Part shown: piece by piece, positions 47,756 through 55,826 of the stretch
Numbering within the stretch: the first letter of the stretch is position 1
Layout of the letters: every line of letters starts with the position of its first letter
Notes under the pieces: model-generated
The model's database searches: none
What the model was told of the DNA's origin: nothing
The model's input: only the letters and a program-made list of their open reading frames with translations
NCBI RefSeq assembly: GCF_014281055.1
Contig: NZ_JACRSE010000004.1
Coordinates: forward strand, 1-64,000
From: Fluviispira vulneris
GTDB lineage: Bacteria > Bdellovibrionota_B > Oligoflexia > Silvanigrellales > Silvanigrellaceae
Direction: 5' to 3'
DNA length: 64,000 nucleotides
Position numbers and translations under genes: made by a program

Positions 47756-49663
47756 ATGATAAAGACTAAAAATCAACTGAAGCTCTTGCTTTTACTGCGA
47801 AACTTCTATCCTCTATTTTCACTGATCATTTTTCCGATTATGATTCTAAATAGCTGCAATATAACGAAAAATGATCCCAAAAAAACTCTCAATTCTATTT
47901 CAAGCCCTTTTTATTCGATTGAAAGCTCTAACAATACTTTACAGTTTACATATCAAGACCTTAACCCTTATATCGTGAATGGATTTGCTTGGACCCCACT
48001 GGTCCTTCCTATTAAAGAAAATATCATTATGCAGCAATCTGATTTTCTCAGCGCATTTTGGCAAGAAAAAGATGACCCAGTGCTCCCACCTGCAGAGGGG
48101 TCATGTAGTTTTATCAATGACCCACTCAACGAAGAAAAAAACTCTCAAAAAGGTCCTCTCAAACTTGTGAATTTCAGCTCAGACAGTGCGGATCCAAGCA
48201 AAGATGCAGGTGAGGTTTTCTTTCTTCTCAATTCAGAAACCTTACGTCCATTTGCAATTCTAAAATTAAATATATATGGACAAGCAAAATGTTTTATTTC
48301 ACAGAAAAATTATCGTATTTCAACTGGTTTTGGACAATTACGCAATGAAAAAGACGCACTGCCAAATGCCTCTCTGCAATCTGTGCCCTTTTCGGAAAAC
48401 TCATATCTTTCCATTGTTCCACAAAGAGTTGATGGCATTTATGCAGGAGATATCATTCGCATAGGACGGAGTCTTTCGGCCAATGTCTGGACCAATTTAA
48501 AAGATAAATATAACGAAGGCGGTTTTTTTATAGCAACAAAAATAAACAATGACTTATATCTTTCAGGAAATTTTCAATCCAAAAAAATGGGTGTGGATGA
48601 ATATATGCAAACATCTATTCTGATTGGAAACACTCCTTTTAAAGTTAAACTTGAAACCTCAACTTATCAGATTGCTATTTTTCGTAAAAATAAAATGGTT
48701 TGTCTAAAAAGCGTTGAACTCAAACCAGACGAAGATTATGATTTCACTTGCTTTCCAAATGAAGGACAAACAGAAGACGATATTTTTGAAAATGAAGGAC
48801 AAAACTTTTATTTTGATCCCACATTTTACCCATTTTCAATTTTAGATTCTATTCATTTTCAACAATGGGCTTTTTCATTTCCAAATAATTTTCTTGTAAC
48901 TTCACCATTAAATAAAAGAAATGATTATTATAAAGAAGAAGAGCAATCTAATTATCAAAAAGAATTTCAATTTATATTTCAAAATTCAAGCAATAAATTA
49001 ACAAGTATATTAAGAAAAATATATAATGTTTTAAACTTTGACAAATTAAATAAACAAAGTTTAGAACAGTATTATTTAGGAGTAAATTCAATAATATCTT
49101 CAAATTATATTAGTTCTGTGCAAAATTATCCTAAAGACATTGATATAAACGGAATTCCCTTGGGAGCAGTTGGAGAAAAAAACCTTGCCCATGGCGCAGT
49201 TCCTTTTTCAGTTTTTACAAAATTTACGAAGCAAAATTTAGGTGAAGATTTTTTAAGTATGTCGAATGTCCAAGCATCGAATGGCACTTTAATTAAAATT
49301 TTTGAACCTTTGCCCATTACGAACAACGGTGGAGTTCTAACCAGTTTTATTCAGCAAAGGTTCCGTTTTCGAATTGTTATTCCTCCTTGGAATTCGACAA
49401 ATATTGTAGAAATGTATATTAATGGTAAAATTCATCGTCGTTGGATTTTAGATCGTGGTGATATTTCAAAAGCATATTCACAGAGTATCGAAGATGTCAC
49501 GAATGAAAAAGGATCTTTTTCAGTTAGATGGATAGCCTGGGGAGAAGATTATTTACCTGATTTTCTTACTGGCTCTAAAAATACTTTACCACTTATGATC
49601 ACCCGCGATTATTGTATTGATACTCTAGGCGATGGAATATGCCATATGGAGCTGCAAAAATGA
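47756..49663 (+). CDS. Large lipoprotein of unknown function
   Basis: 635 residues. A lipoprotein-type signal peptide ends at a lipobox (ILNSC, Cys about residue 35). The mature part has no recognised domain: it is mixed alpha/beta with many aromatic residues and few cysteines until the C-terminus, which has a CIDTLGDGIC pair. No family repeats are visible. The start has only a weak ribosome-binding site. Its stop overlaps the deoC start (ATGA, 49660-49663), so the two are translationally coupled, an odd pairing of a surface lipoprotein with a nucleoside-catabolism enzyme. Confidence 0.55.
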   Translation: MIKTKNQLKLLLLLRNFYPLFSLIIFPIMILNSCNITKNDPKKTLNSISSPFYSIESSNNTLQFTYQDLNPYIVNGFAWTPLVLPIKENIIMQQSDFLSAFWQEKDDPVLPPAEGSCSFINDPLNEEKNSQKGPLKLVNFSSDSADPSKDAGEVFFLLNSETLRPFAILKLNIYGQAKCFISQKNYRISTGFGQLRNEKDALPNASLQSVPFSENSYLSIVPQRVDGIYAGDIIRIGRSLSANVWTNLKDKYNEGGFFIATKINNDLYLSGNFQSKKMGVDEYMQTSILIGNTPFKVKLETSTYQIAIFRKNKMVCLKSVELKPDEDYDFTCFPNEGQTEDDIFENEGQNFYFDPTFYPFSILDSIHFQQWAFSFPNNFLVTSPLNKRNDYYKEEEQSNYQKEFQFIFQNSSNKLTSILRKIYNVLNFDKLNKQSLEQYYLGVNSIISSNYISSVQNYPKDIDINGIPLGAVGEKNLAHGAVPFSVFTKFTKQNLGEDFLSMSNVQASNGTLIKIFEPLPITNNGGVLTSFIQQRFRFRIVIPPWNSTNIVEMYINGKIHRRWILDRGDISKAYSQSIEDVTNEKGSFSVRWIAWGEDYLPDFLTGSKNTLPLMITRDYCIDTLGDGICHMELQK

Positions 49664-50433
49664 TAAAATACAGTCATGCTGAGGTCGAAAAAGATTATAA
49701 AGCACGAGATAACTTTTTAGCCACAAAAAATCCCACTTACTTAGCAGAATTGATCGATTCCACTCTTTTAAAAGCTGATCTTGTAAAAACTCAGATTGAC
49801 CTTCTCTGTAACGAAGCAATTGAGCATCAATTTAAAAGTATTTGCCTTCCTCAGTCATATCTTAGCTATGCAAAAGATATTTTCCAAAACTCGATCAACA
49901 AAAATGAAAAAACAAAATTATGCACGGTTGTTTCTTTTCCCTTAGGATATTCAACAACGGATGCAAAAGTTAAAGAAATTGATTTTGCCCTTCAGAAAGG
50001 TGCCGATGAAATTGATTTTGTCCAAAACATCACTTTTGTAAAAAATGGTGATTTTATTTCGTTAGAAAATGAATTTCTTGCACTTGCTAAAGCTGCACAA
50101 AATAAAGTAACGAAAGTTATATTAGAAACGGCTTTATTAACTAGCGAAGAAATATATAAATGTACATTTTTAGCCGCTAAATGCGGAATTCATATAATTA
50201 AAACATCGACAGGTTTTTCACATAGAGGGGTATCAGTAGAAGATATAAAAATTATTAAAAATGCATTAGAAACTCACCAAAAAGAAACAGGAGTTATTCT
50301 TGGTATCAAAGCAAGTGGGGGAGTTAGATCTTTAAAAGATGCATACAAATTTATTCAATTAGGTGCAACCCGACTTGGCACGAGTGGAGGAGTTGCCATC
50401 CTCCAAGATAAAACGAATGTAAATAATTATTAA
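49660..50433 (+). CDS. deoC: Deoxyribose-phosphate aldolase
   Basis: A 257-residue TIM-barrel aldolase that splits 2-deoxyribose 5-phosphate into glyceraldehyde 3-phosphate and acetaldehyde in deoxynucleoside catabolism. The catalytic lysine region is GIHIIKTSTGFSHRGVS, and a second lysine lies in LGIKASGGVRSLKDA. The phosphate-binding loop LGTSGGVAI is near the end. The start at 49660 has GGAG eight bases upstream and overlaps the previous stop; an in-frame 49639 ATG is inside the lipoprotein gene. No deoA, deoB or nucleoside transporter genes adjoin it. Confidence 0.9.
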   Translation: MIKYSHAEVEKDYKARDNFLATKNPTYLAELIDSTLLKADLVKTQIDLLCNEAIEHQFKSICLPQSYLSYAKDIFQNSINKNEKTKLCTVVSFPLGYSTTDAKVKEIDFALQKGADEIDFVQNITFVKNGDFISLENEFLALAKAAQNKVTKVILETALLTSEEIYKCTFLAAKCGIHIIKTSTGFSHRGVSVEDIKIIKNALETHQKETGVILGIKASGGVRSLKDAYKFIQLGATRLGTSGGVAILQDKTNVNNY

Positions 50434-50454
50434 TTTTTATTATAGGATTTTGTA

Positions 50455-51729
50455 ATGGAAAATATCAATAAAAGTCAGAGCGATTCCCATTTTTTAAAAA
50501 AATTTAGTCCTGTTTCAATTATAATCAGTATTATTGGCTTTGCCGCTTCACTCTATTCTCTTATAATTCATTTAGAACTCATACTGAACTCTTCAAGCAC
50601 TTCTGTGTGCGATATCAATGCAAAAATCAGCTGTTCCGATGTGATCGGCAGCTCCTATGGAGAGTTTGCAGCTATTCCTCTAGGAGCATTTGGGATGACC
50701 TATTTTGCCATCCTTTTTTCGGCTGCTATTATGCCAAGAATCGCTAATATCAATCACAAATGGCTTGCTTCTCTTGAACTTGCTTTAGGCTTAGTGGGTT
50801 TAATCACTTCAATTGTGTTAGCATATATTTCATATAATATTATTAAAATAACATGTCCAACTTGCACAGTTATTCATATTACAACGGCTGTTTATGCTCT
50901 TATAAAAATCAAGCAATATTTAAATTTAAAAAATGAAACAAAAAGATCACAACCCGATGCTCTCACACGTTTTCTCGCTGTTTCTTTATGCTTTGGTTTG
51001 CCTCCCTTAGCGGCAGGTTTAATTGGCAATATTATGGCTGAACATTTTAAAAAACCAGCGGTTGCTTCCAAAGTAAATACTGAAAAAAAGCCAGAACAAA
51101 GTAACATACCTACAGCAGAAACAAATAATGCAATTAAGGCAGTTATGTCATTTAATAAAACAAATTTTGTAGGTAATGGTGAAGATTATCGGAGAGGAAG
51201 CGACTCTGCAAAAGTCATTATTCAAATGTTTTCCGATTATGGCTGTCCTCACTGTCGAATAGCAACAGAAGCAATTTTGAAAGCTCAAGACATCGTTGGT
51301 TTAAATAATGTTTTATATGTTTACCGCTTTTTTCCTTTGAGCAATAAATGCAATCCATTTATGCAATCAGAAGGCCCCTATGAATTCACCTGCATGCTCA
51401 CCGAAGCAACCCGTTGTGCAGGACAGCAGGGTAAATTTTGGGAATTTAAATCATGGGGCTTTTCTGCTCAATTTTGGTCCGATGCACAGAGAAGCGAAAG
51501 TTTTTCTATAAATGGATTAAAGAAAGAAGCTGTAGCCCTTGGGATAGATGACGTTCAATTTTCCCAATGTATTCAAAGTCATGTTGAATTACAAAAAATA
51601 AAAGACGATGCAAAAATTGCCAATGATTTAAATATTAAAGGGACACCACTTATATATATAAATGGTGTAGAATATACGGGTGATCATTCATTTTCAGCAT
51701 TTGTCGAAGCGTTCAAACGTTTACTTTAA
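50455..51729 (+). CDS. VKOR-DsbA fusion (disulphide bond formation)
   Basis: 424 residues. The N-terminal half is a vitamin K epoxide reductase domain with four or five membrane segments. It has a CDINAKISCSDV cysteine pair, SSYGEFAAIPLGAFGM and CPTCTVIH, as in bacterial VKOR. The C-terminal half (about 240-424) is a DsbA-like thioredoxin domain with CPHC in FSDYGCPHCRIA and a cis-Pro GTPLIY. This fusion oxidises periplasmic thiols and passes electrons to quinone, replacing DsbA and DsbB. A cysteine-rich secreted protein (36315-37448) might be among its substrates. Confidence 0.88.
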   Translation: MENINKSQSDSHFLKKFSPVSIIISIIGFAASLYSLIIHLELILNSSSTSVCDINAKISCSDVIGSSYGEFAAIPLGAFGMTYFAILFSAAIMPRIANINHKWLASLELALGLVGLITSIVLAYISYNIIKITCPTCTVIHITTAVYALIKIKQYLNLKNETKRSQPDALTRFLAVSLCFGLPPLAAGLIGNIMAEHFKKPAVASKVNTEKKPEQSNIPTAETNNAIKAVMSFNKTNFVGNGEDYRRGSDSAKVIIQMFSDYGCPHCRIATEAILKAQDIVGLNNVLYVYRFFPLSNKCNPFMQSEGPYEFTCMLTEATRCAGQQGKFWEFKSWGFSAQFWSDAQRSESFSINGLKKEAVALGIDDVQFSQCIQSHVELQKIKDDAKIANDLNIKGTPLIYINGVEYTGDHSFSAFVEAFKRLL

Positions 51730-51739
51730 AAAAACTCTC

Positions 51740-52087
51740 TCAGCCTGGCGGCCAAGCAAGAGAGCGCCCACCTAATACATGGCAATGCATATAATAAACC
51801 GTTTGTCCGCCATCTTGGCCATTATTAAAAACAAGACGATAACCTGACTGAGAAATTCCTGTTAATTCTGCAACTTTTTTCGCAGCAAACAAGACTCTTC
51901 CCATTTGATCAATATCGTTTTCATTTGCTTGCGCAACATTCACTATTTTTGTTTTTGGAATAACCAGAACATGCACGGGTGCTTGAGGACTTATATCATT
52001 AAACGCTAAAGTATACTCATCTTCATAGATAGGTTTACAAGGAATTTCTCCTTGTAATATTTTTTCAAAAATTGTTTTTTGACTCAT
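51740..52087 (-). CDS. HIT-family nucleotide hydrolase (Hint-like)
   Basis: 115 residues. The layout is that of Hint/PKCI: KTIFEKILQGEIPCKPIYEDE at the N-terminus, VHVLVIPK, LVFNNGQDGGQTVYYMHCHVLGG, and a C-terminal WPPG. The usual HxHxH triad reads Y-M-H-C-H here, so the first histidine is replaced by tyrosine, while the central nucleophilic histidine is kept. The family hydrolyses AMP-conjugates. I use the ATG at 52087 (GAGAT upstream); a GTG five codons earlier is an alternative. The 3' end is 10 bases from the VKOR-DsbA stop. Confidence 0.85.
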   Translation of the reverse strand: MSQKTIFEKILQGEIPCKPIYEDEYTLAFNDISPQAPVHVLVIPKTKIVNVAQANENDIDQMGRVLFAAKKVAELTGISQSGYRLVFNNGQDGGQTVYYMHCHVLGGRSLAWPPG

Positions 52088-52108
52088 TGTGATATCTCGC
52101 ACAGAAAA

Positions 52109-52630
52109 TTAGGTGAATACAAATATCACAAAGAGAAGTATCACAAAAACTGCAGCAAACCAAATATATCCTTTTGGTCTATAAATATCGAAAGGCTCTT
52201 CTTCAAAGTTTGTTAACTTAGTGCTCTTTGCCATTTCTTTTTCATTCATTTCTTTTTTATTTGCTTCACTTTCTTTCATTGCTTCTTTTGTATGATTTGC
52301 TTCTTTTTTCATACTTTCCGAAGAGTGCTCATTCGGTTTTTCCATATTCGTCTGAGTATTTACCATTGTGCCATGTGGATCCTTTTTCTCCATCTCTTTC
52401 TTTTCTGTTTTTTTCTCTTCTTTTTTCTCGCCTTTTTTCTCTTCAGGTAGAGTCATTTTTTTAAGTGTATTTTCATCACTTTTTGGTTCGTAGACTTCTT
52501 CCCCATTCACCTTCTTAACTTCATGTGAAGGTTGATCGTGTCCAGAATCAGCTTTTAAACTTGAACAAATAAATATGGTATTAATAAATGTTATAAAAAA
52601 AACTATGGAATAAATTATTTTCCGCCGCAA
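52109..52630 (-). CDS. Hypothetical membrane-bound Lys/Glu-rich protein
   Basis: 173 residues. A signal peptide or N-terminal helix (about 5-26) and a C-terminal membrane segment (about 152-172, WFAAVFVILLFVIFVF) flank a highly charged, low-complexity stretch of Lys, Glu and Met. This is likely disordered in the periplasm. The start is TTG at 52630, with GGAGG seven bases upstream. An overlapping ATG in another frame would give only six codons. No function can be inferred. It lies next to the HIT gene and upstream of an unrelated 139-residue gene. Confidence 0.5.
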   Translation of the reverse strand: MRRKIIYSIVFFITFINTIFICSSLKADSGHDQPSHEVKKVNGEEVYEPKSDENTLKKMTLPEEKKGEKKEEKKTEKKEMEKKDPHGTMVNTQTNMEKPNEHSSESMKKEANHTKEAMKESEANKKEMNEKEMAKSTKLTNFEEEPFDIYRPKGYIWFAAVFVILLFVIFVFT

Positions 52631-52690
52631 GGCATAACCTCCGAGCTTAGAAAGAATGCAATTTTAAAAAAGCATCATTGTATTTCCATA

Positions 52691-53110
52691 CTAACTTTTT
52701 TGTGAAGCTTTTTGTTGCCTTTGATTCCAAATTTGACGGACGAGTTTATGCCAATATTCTGTGTTGGTGGGAGAAATACCTTTGACTGAAACAAACTTTA
52801 ACAGCGGAGATTTTCCCTCATAGGGGATTTGTTTTGGAACGATATCTGTAAACAGATGCACAGGTCCTGAAATCTTATGGCGTTTAAAAACCTTTTCAGG
52901 TCCATATACACGCAACTCAACTCTCAGTAAACCTTTAGGTTTATCCACCACTTGCTCGAAGAAAGAGTCTATCTGCGCACCCTGCTCTTCATTTTGCGTT
53001 TGCAACGACAATGCCAATTCGTTCTCTCCAAAATCATGAATTTCACTTTCAAATCCATAGGAGAAACTACCGTAACAAAACCATATGTCCACACAAAATT
53101 CTTGAAGCAT
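52691..53110 (-). CDS. Hypothetical protein downstream of ubiB
   Basis: 139 residues, no family recognised. The sequence has strands such as ELALSLQTQNEEQGAQID and LRVELRVYGPEK and ends in a basic helix. It may be a small beta-barrel (PilZ-like by size), but no PilZ RxxxR...DxSxxG motif is seen. The ATG is preceded by AGAGAGAT and lies six bases after the ubiB stop, so both are probably in one operon. Confidence 0.5.
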   Translation of the reverse strand: MLQEFCVDIWFCYGSFSYGFESEIHDFGENELALSLQTQNEEQGAQIDSFFEQVVDKPKGLLRVELRVYGPEKVFKRHKISGPVHLFTDIVPKQIPYEGKSPLLKFVSVKGISPTNTEYWHKLVRQIWNQRQQKASQKS

Positions 53111-53116
53111 ATCTCT

Positions 53117-54790
53117 CTACTTAAATCGTCCTGAACGAATGATGCCCAAAATAAGCCAAAGGCCTAAGACCGAAGCTATGCCAAAGCCAATCAAACCAAA
53201 TGTGGCTAAGGAGTCGTACAGTCTACCTTGTTTTCCATAAGTAGCAATACTACTGCCTAAGACAATAGAACCAATTAATATTGCTAAGCTTAATCTATTT
53301 GATGCCCGATCGATTTCACGAGTCAAAAATATAATATCTTCACTCTTAAACTGAAAGGCGAGAGAGCCTGTTTGCAACTTTTTTGCAAGAATTCTTAAAG
53401 TAATAGGTAAATCCTTAATAAATGCCCCAGAATCATGCATTGCTAAACTTATATTGCGTTCGAACCATTTTTTATCGAAATGAAATAATGCATTTTTTTC
53501 TGCATATTCAGTAGAAAACTCTAGAATTTGAAATTTTGCATCCATGCTGCGACCAAAATTCTCAAGAGCGATCAAAGCTCGGAAGAAGAGGATCAATTCT
53601 CTTTCAAGTGGTGCTCCTTTGCGTGCAGATACTTTTGCAATACGCATAAGCACTTTTCCTAAATGCATCTCCTGTGCGGGGAGAGTGATGATATTATCCA
53701 ATATTTCTGTAATTTCAGATTCTAATTGATCATTTGAGGTCAAATCATCATTTTCAGTCAAATCTATAAATAAGCGAGCACAGGTTTCAATATCTTGTTT
53801 TGACAGGGAATAAAACATAAAAGCCATAGTATTCCGTATGTCTCTTTTGAGTCGCACTGTGAGTCCAAAATCAATAATTGCTAATTTCCCATCGTCCATC
53901 AAAATGAAGTTACCTGGGTGCAAATCACCATGAAAAACTCCAAATTTAAATGTCATGTCAAGAAAAGCTTCTACCCCAAGACGGGCTAATGATTTTGTAT
54001 TTTTATTTTCTAATTTACCAGTGAGTTTTGTGCCCTTTATTTCACTCATACAGAGAATTTTTGAAGTACAATACTTATAAAATATCTGTGGAATTTCTAT
54101 ATTTTTATGATCCTTAAAAAATGCACGCATTCTTTCAGTGTTAGAAGCTTCGCGCAAATAATCCAATTCATTGAGCAAAGAACGCCGGAGTTCCTCAATA
54201 ATAACAGTTGGTCGTAAAAGTCTTAACTCAGGCATAGCTGTTTCCAAAATAGAAGCTATGGTCATCAAAATCGCTAAGTCATTTGAAATAATAATATTGA
54301 TATCAGGCCGTTGGATTTTAAAAACCACATGCCGTCCGTCTTTTAACAAGGCTCTGTGCACTTGACCTATACTCGCTGAACCAATTGGCACATAATCGAA
54401 ATCTTCAATTTCAGCTAATATATCTTCAGAAAACTCATCTAATAAACATTTTTCAACCACTTCTTTCGGTAGAGGTTTGACTCTATCATGCAATCTTTTA
54501 AATTCTTCAACAAAATTTTTAGGTAAAAGATCCTCTCTCGCTGCTAGGATTTGTGCTAATTTTACAAATGTTGGACCCAATTCTTCAAAGGCCATTGCCA
54601 ATCGCTTAGCAATAGAATGTGAAGTGTTCATGTGCTGGTCATGTAGTGTTGAGTCATTCGTCTGGTTTTGAATGAGATCACCTAACTCAGTTCTTTGAAT
54701 CTCTCTTTTAAATCCATAACGCGCTAAAATATTAACAATATGGGTAAGTCTCCCAATATTTCTAAATTTTTGTAATATGCTTGATGGCAT
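53117..54790 (-). CDS. ubiB: UbiB/ABC1-type atypical kinase
   Basis: 557 residues. The ABC1 domain has KLAQILAARED (the KxGQ-like motif), GSASIGQVHRALLKDGRHVVFKIQRP (alanine-rich nucleotide loop and catalytic lysine), FHGDLHPGNFIL and LAIIDFGL. Two membrane helices end the protein (about 500-520 and 530-550). UbiB-type proteins support quinone synthesis, probably as atypical ATPases. The start at 54790 has a strong GGGAGGT five bases upstream; a GTG at 54832 with GAGGT would add 14 residues. It is the first gene of a unit with the 139-residue gene. Confidence 0.88.
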   Translation of the reverse strand: MPSSILQKFRNIGRLTHIVNILARYGFKREIQRTELGDLIQNQTNDSTLHDQHMNTSHSIAKRLAMAFEELGPTFVKLAQILAAREDLLPKNFVEEFKRLHDRVKPLPKEVVEKCLLDEFSEDILAEIEDFDYVPIGSASIGQVHRALLKDGRHVVFKIQRPDINIIISNDLAILMTIASILETAMPELRLLRPTVIIEELRRSLLNELDYLREASNTERMRAFFKDHKNIEIPQIFYKYCTSKILCMSEIKGTKLTGKLENKNTKSLARLGVEAFLDMTFKFGVFHGDLHPGNFILMDDGKLAIIDFGLTVRLKRDIRNTMAFMFYSLSKQDIETCARLFIDLTENDDLTSNDQLESEITEILDNIITLPAQEMHLGKVLMRIAKVSARKGAPLERELILFFRALIALENFGRSMDAKFQILEFSTEYAEKNALFHFDKKWFERNISLAMHDSGAFIKDLPITLRILAKKLQTGSLAFQFKSEDIIFLTREIDRASNRLSLAILIGSIVLGSSIATYGKQGRLYDSLATFGLIGFGIASVLGLWLILGIIRSGRFK

Positions 54791-54935
54791 AGAGACCTCC
54801 CAATTTTCAACATGAGGGATTTTTTCGATCACATACCTCGATTCATTTATAGTACACTGGTAATTTATTATCTAAGGAATTTGATTTGCAGCACGAAATA
54901 ATACTGCTTTAAATTTAATCACAAACGAGGCTTGT

Positions 54936-55238
54936 ATGAAAATAAATTGCAGAGAGTTTGCTCAAATGTATAAAAGTGCAGATAAAAATAAGACTACTTT
55001 ATTGGATGTACGAAATATTGATGAAGTGAAAAGTGGTTCCCTCCCTGGGTGCTTACACATACCAATAGCCGACCTTGAGTTTAGATATTTAGAAATTCCT
55101 TCTGACAACGAGGTTTTTATCTATTGCAAATCGGGGGGGAGAGCAGAAAAAGCTGAAATGTTTTTGACTCACAAAGGATTTAAAAAAACAAGGTATGCCA
55201 GTCCAGGGGGTTACGAGGAGTTAAAAGAATTATTTTAA
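54936..55238 (+). CDS. Rhodanese-domain protein
   Basis: A 100-residue single-domain sulfurtransferase. It has LLDVRNIDEVKSGSLPGCLHIP and the active-site loop YCKSGGRAEKA with Cys64. A third cysteine (Cys5) is in the N-terminus. The protein has no signal peptide, so it is cytosolic. Its 3' end overlaps by nine bases the convergent response regulator gene. Substrate partner is unknown. Confidence 0.88.
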   Translation: MKINCREFAQMYKSADKNKTTLLDVRNIDEVKSGSLPGCLHIPIADLEFRYLEIPSDNEVFIYCKSGGRAEKAEMFLTHKGFKKTRYASPGGYEELKELF

Positions 55239-55610
55239 GGGGATACCTTCAAGAACTTTTTTCACCGCAGCTAACAGTTTATCTGGAACAAAGGGCTTTA
55301 CAATCCATACCATGATACCTATTTCTTTGCCCTGCTGAGCGACTTCTTGGCTTGCCACTGTCGAAAGCATAAAAATTGGAATATTTTGAGTTTTTGGATC
55401 GGACTTAATCGCTTTTGCCATTTCAAGACCATTCATTTTAGGCATATTGAGATCTGAAATAATCAGATCCACTGTGTTTGAGCGTGTCACCGCTAATCCC
55501 ACGGAGCCATCTTCTGCTTCCAATATATTGTAACCACCTTTAGATAGGGCATATTTTGCAAGATTTCGCACGGTTAATGCATCATCCACTATCAAAATAG
55601 TTTTTGCCAT
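55230..55610 (-). CDS. CheY-like single-domain response regulator
   Basis: 126 residues, receiver domain only. The acidic pocket is Asp9-Asp10 and the phosphoacceptor is Asp53 in LIISDLNMPKMNG. A conserved Thr/Ser appears in MLSTVASQEV, and the lysine in IVKPF. It could respond to a chemotaxis kinase or an orphan kinase such as that at 18848-19945. The start at 55610 has GAGG seven bases upstream. It is 30 bases after ccoS on the same strand, so it could be part of the cco transcript. Confidence 0.88.
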   Translation of the reverse strand: MAKTILIVDDALTVRNLAKYALSKGGYNILEAEDGSVGLAVTRSNTVDLIISDLNMPKMNGLEMAKAIKSDPKTQNIPIFMLSTVASQEVAQQGKEIGIMVWIVKPFVPDKLLAAVKKVLEGIPLK

Positions 55611-55640
55611 TGAGGACCTCAAGCCGAAAGAATTCTAGAT

Positions 55641-55826
55641 CTACTTTTCGGTATTTTTTATTTCTACTTTAGGGGGGGGATCCTCAACTGTATCATCCAG
55701 TAAGATTTTATGCGCAGGCGTTTTCAAATCTTCAAACTGGCCATTTTTTACAGCAAAAAGAAAAACAGTTAAAAAAGCTCCTCCAATAATCAGCATAAAT
55801 ATTGCTAAATACATTATAATTGCCAT
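55641..55826 (-). CDS. ccoS: cbb3 oxidase maturation protein CcoS
   Basis: A 61-residue protein with a single membrane helix (about 4-27), then a soluble tail (KNGQFEDLKTPAHKILLDD). This is the CcoS pattern: IIGGAFLTVFLFAVKNGQFEDLKTPA. It is needed to insert cofactors, probably copper and haem, into cbb3 oxidase. The ATG has AAAGGAG eight bases upstream, and the gene overlaps the ccoI 3' end by 13 bases, so translation is coupled. Confidence 0.88.
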   Translation of the reverse strand: MAIIMYLAIFMLIIGGAFLTVFLFAVKNGQFEDLKTPAHKILLDDTVEDPPPKVEIKNTEK

